Shown piece by piece: positions 59,342 through 64,000 of a DNA stretch of 64,000 nt. The notes under the pieces are model-generated. The model made no database searches. It saw only the letters and a program-made list of their open reading frames with translations, and was not told the origin of the DNA. Each line of letters begins with the position of its first letter. Position 1 is the stretch's first letter. Position numbers and translations under genes: made by a program. Origin of the DNA: Dipteronia dyeriana (Eukaryota > Streptophyta > Magnoliopsida > Sapindales > Sapindaceae); NCBI GenBank assembly GCA_032871835.1, contig CM065297.1:17095098-17159097 (forward strand). Reading direction: 5' to 3'.

Positions 59342-60618
59342 ATCTCCCCCTTCAGCTATTTCATGATAAAACCACCACTCACATTGATCCTCACAAAACA
59401 AAACAGAAAAACACCGGGAAGATATTCTACATTACATAGAGATAAACATAAAAAAAAAACTTCAAGTCTTCAATCTCTTGTAGAACTATTAACCCTACAC
59501 ACAAGGCAAGCACAAATACGTTTTCCAAAACCAAGTGCATGTGAGATGATCAAGTGAATATAAAACAAAAGTATTTACATTTAAGAATATGAATATGACA
59601 ACATGCAATAAATGTGAATGCAATGCGCCCCCTCAACGGGTTACTCCCTCTATATGTAATCTCCCCCCCAAACAAGTACACTCATGCAATGCTCCCCCTC
59701 AAAGCTAACACATGCTACTCTTCTAACATCACAATGCTAGGTCAATGCTACTCCCCTAACACCACGATGCTAGGTCAATGCTAATCCCTATTTTTGTCAT
59801 GATATAGGCAAAGGAGAAGTCCCCAACCGGGTCACTCAAGGCAAAGAAAGAAAGGAGCATACAAGATTGTTGTATAATTATAAAACCCACATTTATGCAA
59901 CTCTATTAATAGGAGAGAAACAAGGAGATTTATTTGAAGAAAACATGTGAATTAAAAATGCTTTGCATACAAGACATGTTGCATTCAAATCTTAAAACAA
60001 TGGTATTTGGCAAAGCAAATGACAAAGGTTTTCAATATAATTCAAACCAATTCCACCATTTGTCATGAGAGAAGCAAGGATATAGAGTGCTTATAGAATC
60101 ATGTTTTAAAAGGCACTATATCCAACTTTAAAAGCTAAACATGGCATGAGCAACCTTGCACTCTATTTGATATTTTCGGGAGGATACCCGTATGATAATA
60201 GCCATGTTCAACTAATAAAGAAAGAGAGACATTGATTAAACATTTTAGTCTTACTAGTATTTTCACACCACGTTTTGCATTTTAACAATTGCATTCATCA
60301 ATTCATGCTTTATCATTGTTCATTAGCATGTCATTAAAGAATCATTATGTCATGGAGATAATTATAGGTCATTCAACATGTACTTCCTATGTAGATCTCC
60401 TAGTCCAAAAATGCATGTTTGAACATAAATATGACATGGATTGTAATCAAAGCAAAGTTCACACTTATTGAAGAAAATACAATATAATATATAAGTGCAA
60501 CCAAGCTACTCAAGCAATCAATAAAGGAGCATAAATATTTAAAGAAAAATGGATGCAACAAGTATACAAAAGCTCTCTTTGCTTGAGTTCCCCTTATGGG
60601 GTCAAAGACCACAACACA
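59342..60618 (-). other. PPT and non-coding tail of Sirevirus 2
   Basis: PPT at 59342-59355 (gggggagatt on the minus strand). Repeated tccccct/tcccctc blocks at about 59626-59790 mirror 1394-1535. No env-like ORF. Confidence 0.72.
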
Positions 60619-62560
60619 TCACTCCATTAAACAAATCCCAATAGATCTACTAAGAGTCTTGAATCTAGTAGCATCTAAGGGTTTAGTAAATAGATCCGCT
60701 AGTTGGTCATTTGTATCTACATGCTCAAGTACAATGCATTTGCTCTCAACTAGTTCTCTAATGAAATGATGACGGATGTCAATATGCTTAGTCCTATTCT
60801 TTGAAATATTAATTGCACTCATGTTATCACAAAAGAGAGTAAGAGTACCTTGATTGAATCCATAGTCGACTAGCATTTGCTTCATCCAAATGAGTTGTGT
60901 GCATCCACTCCCAGCAGCAACGTATTCGGCCTCAGCCGTGGACAAGGAAATTGAATTTTTCTTTTTGCAAAACCAAGAGACAAGGTTGTTCCCAAGGAAA
61001 AAGCAACCGCCCGATGTACTTTTCCTATCATCACAATTTCCTGCCCAATCTTCATCACTAAAGCCTACAAGACTAGCATTAGTGTCAAAAGAGTACCAAA
61101 TCCCATAGTTGTATGTCCCATTCACATATCGAATGATTCTCTTAACAGAAGAGAGAGGGGACTCCTTAGGATCCGATTGGTACCTAGCACACACACCCAC
61201 ACTAAAGGAGATATTGGGCCTACTTGCGGTCAAATAGAGGAAGCTACCAATCATGCCACGATATAAAGTCTGGTCCACACTTTTACCACTTGCATCATTG
61301 CTTAGCTTCAAAGTGGTACTCATGGGTGTATCACTTTCAAGGCCAAATTTCTTCACTAGGTTTTTGACATATTTGGCTTGAGATATGAAAATCCCATCAT
61401 TCATTTGTTTAATTTGTAAACCTAGAAAGTAACTTAGCTTACCAACAAGACTCATCTCAAATTCATGAGACATGACATCAACAAATTGTTGGACTTTGGT
61501 GTCATTGGTGGAGCCAAAGATTATATCATCAATATAGATTTGAGCTATAAAGAGCTTATCTTTGTTTTTCTTGATGAATAGAGTCTTGTCAACACTACCC
61601 CTAGTGTAGCCATTGTCTATGAGATATTGAGTGAGACGCTCATACCAAGCCCTAGGTGCTTGTTTCAACCCATATAATGCTTTGTTGAGGTGATAGACAT
61701 GATTAGGGTGGTAAGGATCCACAAACCTTTTAGGTTGCTCAACAAACACTTCCTCTTGCAAGAAGCCATTGAGGAAGGCACTCTTAACATCCATTTGATA
61801 TAATTTGAACTTGTGCAAACAAGAAATGGATAAAAGAAGCCTAATGGACTCAATCCTAGCAACGGGGAACAAATGTCTCCTCAAAGTCAATACCCTCAAT
61901 TTGAGAGTATCCTTGTGCTACAAGCCTAGCCTTGCTTCTCACAATGTTGCCATCCTCATCGGATTTGTTCCTATATATCCACTTGGTGCCTATCACATTG
62001 GTGTTCTTAAGCCTAGGAACTAGAGTCCAAACCTCATTCCTTTCAAATTGGTTAAGCTATTCTTGCATGGCAAGAACCCAAAATTCATCTTTTAAGGCTT
62101 CATCAATTTTCTTGGGTTCTATTTGAGAGGTGTAACATGTGTAGCTAATTAGATTAGCCATTCGATGCCTAGTCCTAACACCCTTACTAACCTCTCCAAT
62201 GTTGTCCTCTTTGTCATGGAGTTTCCTAACCCATGCAGCATGTTCTTTTGAGTTCAAGGGAGGAAGTCTGTCAATAGGTTGTGTTATGTCATCATCAAGG
62301 TAAGTCTTTTCAACATTAGAGACATCAAAAACCTTCTCCAAAGGAGAGTCATCAACTAAATCTACCTCATCCTCATGGTCATTAGTTTTGAGCCTAGTAT
62401 CATCAATGACAATATTAGATGATTCCATTATGGTCCTAGTTCTTAGATTAAAAACTCTAGAAGCTCTATTATTCAAGGCATAGCCAATGAAGATACCTTC
62501 ATCACTCTTAGCATCAAATTTACCAAGTTAATCACGGTCATTCAAAATGTAGCATTTTCT
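60619..62560 (-). pseudogene. pol: Sirevirus 2 pol: reverse transcriptase and RNase H
   Basis: A long open frame 60619-61899 (426 codons) holds most RT and the whole RNase H: MDVKSAFLNG, catalytic IYIDD near 61530, STAEAEYVAAG, and the natural polyprotein end DLFTKPLDA to ICLME. The N-terminal RT block is in another frame at 62057-62476, because of a one-base shift near 61865 (an extra G relative to element 1) and a stop near 62056. Better preserved than element 1 at the C-terminus. Would reverse-transcribe element RNA. Confidence 0.9.
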
Positions 62561-63670
62561 TCCAAAGGTGTGGAAGTAGCTAACATTTGGCTTCCTACCT
62601 TTCCATAACTTATAGGAAGTTTACCTAGTGTGGGGCCTAAGGAAGACTCTATTTCTTATGTAGCAAGCCGTATTGACGGCCTCGGCCCAAAGATTCCTAG
62701 GGACATTGTTGCTAAGCAATATCACACAGGCCATTTCTTGAAGAACCCTATTTTTCCTCTCAACAACTCCATTTTGTTAAGGTGTCCTAGGAGCCGAAAA
62801 CTCATGAGAAATGCCTAGACTATAGCAAAAGTTTTCAAAATGGGCATTCTCAAATTCCTTCCCATGGTCACTCCTAATTCTCTTAATGCTTTTAATCTTA
62901 GAGTTCATTTTATTTTGAATTTTAGAACAAAGCATTTTAAACTTGTCAAAAGTCTCAGATTTTTCTCTAAGGAAATAGATCCAAGTGTACCTAGAGAAGT
63001 CATCTACACACACAAAAATGTATCTCTTTCCACCTAAACTCTCAGTTTGCATAGGACCCATAAGATCCATGTGGAGAAGCTCTAGAGGTTCTTTGGTGGT
63101 TATACTTGCCCTTTTTGTGCATACTTTTGGTTTGCTTCCCTTGTTGGCATGGTCCACAAACACCATTAACCTTTTTCCCAAGATTAGGAAGGCCTCGCAT
63201 AACATTGAACTTATCTAAGATTCTTAGATCCCTAAAGTTCATGTGACCAAGTCTTTCATGCCACAACTCTATTTGTTCATCTTTGGACACATTACAAGAC
63301 ACACTTCTAGCCTCAAGACAATAGCAATTGTCACTAGACCTCATACCTTTTAACAAGGTTTGTCCATTAGGCAATAGGATAGAACAATCATTTTTCCTAA
63401 ACAAGACGGAGAGTCCATCATCACTAAGATGTTAAATGCTTATCAAATTGGCTTTTAGACCATCAACATACAAAGCATTGGACAAGGAGGGTAATCCGGG
63501 AATGGAAATGGTTCCCATTCCTTTGACCTTCTTTTTGGATCCATCATCAAATGTGACATTTCCTCCCTCCTCCATCACAAGAGTCTCAAAGAAACTCTTA
63601 TTTCCAGTCATGTGCCTAGAGCACCCACTATCCAAATACCAAAAATCGTAAGAATGAGCTTTCAAAGCAA
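62561..63670 (-). pseudogene. pol: Sirevirus 2 pol: protease and integrase
   Basis: The protease frame 63432-63665 keeps the active site LDSGCSRHMTG. Pre-integrase/HHCC (WHERLGHMNF, CGPCQQ) lies at 63042-63404; the integrase core 62777-63205 has HMDLMG, SDHGKEF and the start of the Glu block. Breaks: a stop near 63430, a one-base shift near 63105, and a stop near 62776 (CAA to TAA in the QNG motif region). Otherwise near-identical to element 1. Confidence 0.87.
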
Positions 63671-64000
63671 TTTACGCAACATGGCAAAGGTGTTCATCCT
63701 TTCTAATCCACCTAGGTGCAGTATTTTCCTTCTTAGTGGTCAATGGTACATGGGCTCTAAATGTCCTAGGATCATGCAAAGGTGTTCCACTTTTCCTAGT
63801 GACATGCATCATGGCTCTAGATGTCCTAAGATCATGCTTCATGGCTCTAGATGTCCTAGGATCAAGCTTCATGGCTCTAGCTTTTTTCTTTTCTATCATG
63901 CTTTCAATCCTACACAATTTGATATACCTAAAGCAATTTGGTCTAATGTGACCATCAATACCATAAAAATGACATGTAGGTAAAAAGTAAAGAATTATAC
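63671..64000 (-). pseudogene. gag: Sirevirus 2 gag/protease linker (runs off window)
   Basis: Frame 63672-63917 with MIEKKKARAM and the ten-residue repeat (RAMKLDPRTS, RAMKHDLRTS), two full units against three in element 1. The zinc knuckle lies beyond 63917 and is cut by the window edge. A stop near 63672 separates it from the protease. Confidence 0.75.

Overview
This window is repeat-dominated nuclear DNA of a flowering plant, most likely a eudicot. The evidence is AT-rich sequence, plant Ty1/copia and Ty3/gypsy retrotransposons, a Mutator-like element with a Ulp1-type gene, an endogenous plant pararetrovirus, and one intron-rich plant gene. I cannot name the species. I see no bacterial operons, CRISPR arrays, rRNA genes or intact tRNA genes.

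Layout, left to right. (1) 1-9320: a Ty1/copia Sirevirus-type element on the minus strand, with its 3' LTR cut by the window edge. (2) 9321-16886: a degenerate Ty3/gypsy Tat-lineage element on the minus strand, cut at its 3' side by the first Sirevirus. (3) 16887-19430: AT-rich DNA, then a plus-strand gypsy-like LTR with an internal 0.43-kb tandem duplication. (4) 19837-22024: the only gene that looks intact, a seven-exon secreted alpha-type carbonic anhydrase on the minus strand, with a TATA box at 22138-22156. (5) About 24050-47220: an old Mutator-like element carrying a plus-strand DUF1985/Ulp1-protease-like gene and a minus-strand MURA transposase. It holds a hAT MITE (24247-25730) and a copia element (33023-45748, target duplication gtttc). 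That copia element in turn contains a PIF/Harbinger-type MITE and an Athila-like solo LTR, and the solo LTR carries a SINE-like insertion. (6) About 47226-53287: a rearranged endogenous caulimovirid sequence beside a TA microsatellite. (7) 53288-55652: a foldback MITE, microsatellites, a second hAT MITE and a minisatellite. (8) 55653-57737: one end of a second Tat element (LTR plus a plus-strand antisense ORF). (9) 57738-64000: a second Sirevirus on the minus strand, inserted into that antisense ORF and running off the window.

Almost every mobile-element coding region has stops, frameshifts or lost catalytic residues, so these are fossils. The carbonic anhydrase is a single-gene island. The insertion order can be read from target-site duplications: MULE first, then copia in the MURA gene, then the Athila-like LTR and MITE inside the copia; each Tat element, then the Sirevirus abutting or inside it.

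All domain calls were made by eye from translated motifs. No database search or alignment was run. Boundaries given with matching target duplications or PBS/PPT landmarks are firm; others are marked approximate.
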